This document shows, in pieces, positions 13,428-14,051 of a DNA stretch of 14,051 nucleotides (its first letter is position 1; the number at the start of each line of letters is the position of its first letter). The translations under genes were made by a program, and so were the position numbers. Below the pieces are notes generated by a model, which was not told where the DNA came from, made no database searches, and saw only the letters and a list, made by a program, of their open reading frames with translations. The DNA is from Lachnospiraceae bacterium UBA7093 (GTDB lineage: Bacteria; Bacillota; Clostridia; Lachnospirales; Lachnospiraceae): positions 1 through 14,051 of the forward strand of contig DKYT01000039.1 of assembly GCA_002492465.1 (NCBI GenBank), given 5' to 3'.

Positions 13428-13679
13428 GAAGGAGACCCGGAAGAAATCACCGGATTACATACGGAAGCCCTGGGTTTGCTTTTCCCTGTTGACAGTATGG
13501 ACAGTTGTGAGGAAATGATGATTCAGGACTGGCCGGGCGCTCTTTACAAGAAAGATGACACGGCATTTCTCTGTTGGACTTATTCTCCGGAAGTCACTTA
13601 TGTTCTGGAATACACTCCAAGCAAACTTGATGATTCCGAAATCATCAAGATGGCTGAAAGTGCAGAACCTGTAAAATAA
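13422..13679 (+). pseudogene. C-terminal fragment of an unidentified protein (DUF4367-like)
   Basis: The plus-strand frame reads FHEGDPEEITGLHTEALGLL, then WPGALYKKDDTAFLCWTYSP, and ends LDDSEIIKMAESAEPVK at 13679. The strand pattern and the ending 'E-I-I-K-M-A-E-S' recall the C-terminus of DUF4367-type extracytoplasmic or anti-sigma-associated proteins of Clostridia, but this is from memory and weak. There is no start codon with a ribosome site: the frame emerges from the opposite-strand integrase fragment at about 13410-13430, so the 5' part was lost at a recombination junction. A terminator follows its stop, consistent with a once-functional gene end. A TTG at 13476 could start a 67-residue peptide, but it lacks a ribosome site. 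Confidence 0.5.
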
Positions 13680-13684
13680 AAAAC

Positions 13685-13726
13685 CACAGTCTACACTTCA
13701 AATCGGAGCATGACTGTGACTTTTTT
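13685..13726 (+). terminator. Rho-independent terminator after the truncated plus-strand gene
   Basis: Stem CACAGTC (13685-13691) / GACTGTG (13712-13718) is followed by AC and TTTTTT (13721-13726). It starts six bases after the stop at 13679. Confidence 0.7.
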
Positions 13727-13787
13727 ATTTATGCACGGTGATGATTTTTCTATCATTCCTTCTTGGAAAAATGTGATTTTATCACGG

Positions 13788-13842
13788 AGAGTACCACCGA
13801 AACAGGTTATAATACGAGTACAAAAACTCAAGGAGGTACTCT
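13788..13842 (+). promoter_or_regulatory. SDR gene promoter flanked by GAGTAC/GTACTC repeats
   Basis: A perfect -10 TATAAT (13808-13813) has no TTGACA-like -35 at 16-19 bases. AGAGTACC (13788-13795) and its inverse GGTACTCT (13835-13842) flank the promoter. A third GAGTAC (13816-13821) lies between them near the transcription start. The last copy overlaps the ribosome site (AAGGAGG, 13830-13836). The arrangement suggests a regulator-dependent promoter or a 5' UTR hairpin masking the ribosome site. Confidence 0.5.
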
Positions 13843-13843
13843 T

Positions 13844-14051
13844 ATGAGACTGAAAGATAAAGTTGCAATTATCACCGGAGGCAGCCGTGGCATTGGTTAC
13901 GCTACCGCAGACAAATTTTTGAAGGAAGGTGCTACGGTAATCCTGACCGCAAGCTCGCAAGGTTCTGCTGATAAAGCGGTTGCGCAGCTAAAAGAAAAAT
14001 ACCCTGATGCAACAGTTGCGGGAATCTGTCCTAACCTGTCCAATTTGGAAT
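13844..14051 (+). CDS. Short-chain dehydrogenase/reductase, BaiA-like (partial)
   Basis: The first 69 residues of an SDR-family NAD(P)-dependent oxidoreductase, cut by the window end. The start MRLKDKVAIITGGSRGIGYA shows the Rossmann glycine motif T-G-G-x-R-G-I-G. It continues FLKEGATVILTASSQ and VAQLKEKYPDATVAGICPNL, where CPNLSN corresponds to the usual 'D-L/V-S/T' adenine-contact position with Asp replaced by Asn. The pattern 'A-Q-L-K-E-x-Y-P' resembles bile-acid 7-dehydroxylation BaiA and related clostridial hydroxysteroid or 3-oxoacyl reductases, but the active-site Ser-Tyr-Lys lies outside the window, so substrate is unknown. AAGGAGG sits seven bases before the ATG at 13844. Confidence 0.85.
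   Translation, partial: MRLKDKVAIITGGSRGIGYATADKFLKEGATVILTASSQGSADKAVAQLKEKYPDATVAGICPNLSNLE

Noticed and set aside
13691..13960. 89-residue minus-strand frame opposite the dehydrogenase start
   Set aside because: It is antisense to the dehydrogenase and its promoter, crosses the terminator, and has no ribosome site or recognisable motif.

Overview
The window looks like a Clostridia genome, most likely Lachnospiraceae. This is inferred from strong GGAGG-type ribosome sites, many intrinsic terminators, a GHKL/LytTR two-component pair, a BaiA-like dehydrogenase and a DUF4368-type recombinase tail. I cannot name a species. The left half reads as moderately GC-rich. From about 8300 to 13450 the sequence is visibly richer in A/T and full of broken genes, as in an accessory island.

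Layout. Bases 3-95 are the tail of a gene, probably a large recombinase, followed by a terminator. Bases 169-2844 (minus strand) hold a Zn/Cd/Pb P1B-type ATPase with a very long His/Cys repeat tail, under a consensus promoter whose start region carries a perfect ArsR/SmtB-type operator. Bases 2866-4946 (minus) encode a small membrane protein, an ABC ATPase and a permease. Just upstream, 5103-7117 (minus) encode a GHKL histidine kinase and LytTR response regulator, which probably control the ABC genes. Bases 7436-8211 (plus) hold a two-gene iron-sulfur module, a 2x[4Fe-4S] ferredoxin and a NapH-like membrane protein, behind a leader with mutually exclusive hairpins.

Bases 8478-10390 (minus) are a decayed Septu-like anti-phage locus: an XRE-regulator remnant, a PtuA-like ATPase whose true start is cut off by a one-base frameshift, and a PtuB-like HNH nuclease with a frameshift, a missing segment and a truncated end. 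Upstream lie a GNAT acetyltransferase (10542-10982) and a 620-residue protein joining a MerR/excisionase-like helix-turn-helix, an AAA-ATPase-like domain and a PD-(D/E)XK nuclease domain (11030-12892). The promoter of the latter overlaps a perfect 20-bp inverted repeat.

Bases 12989-13679 are debris: pieces of an AAA ATPase, a tyrosine integrase and an unrelated plus-strand gene spliced together. At 13844 an SDR oxidoreductase begins and runs off the window.

The closest thing to a special system is the Septu locus, recognisable but apparently inactivated. The regulatory structures at 2788, 7286, 12942 and 13788 and the metal-binding repeat tail are the other points of interest.
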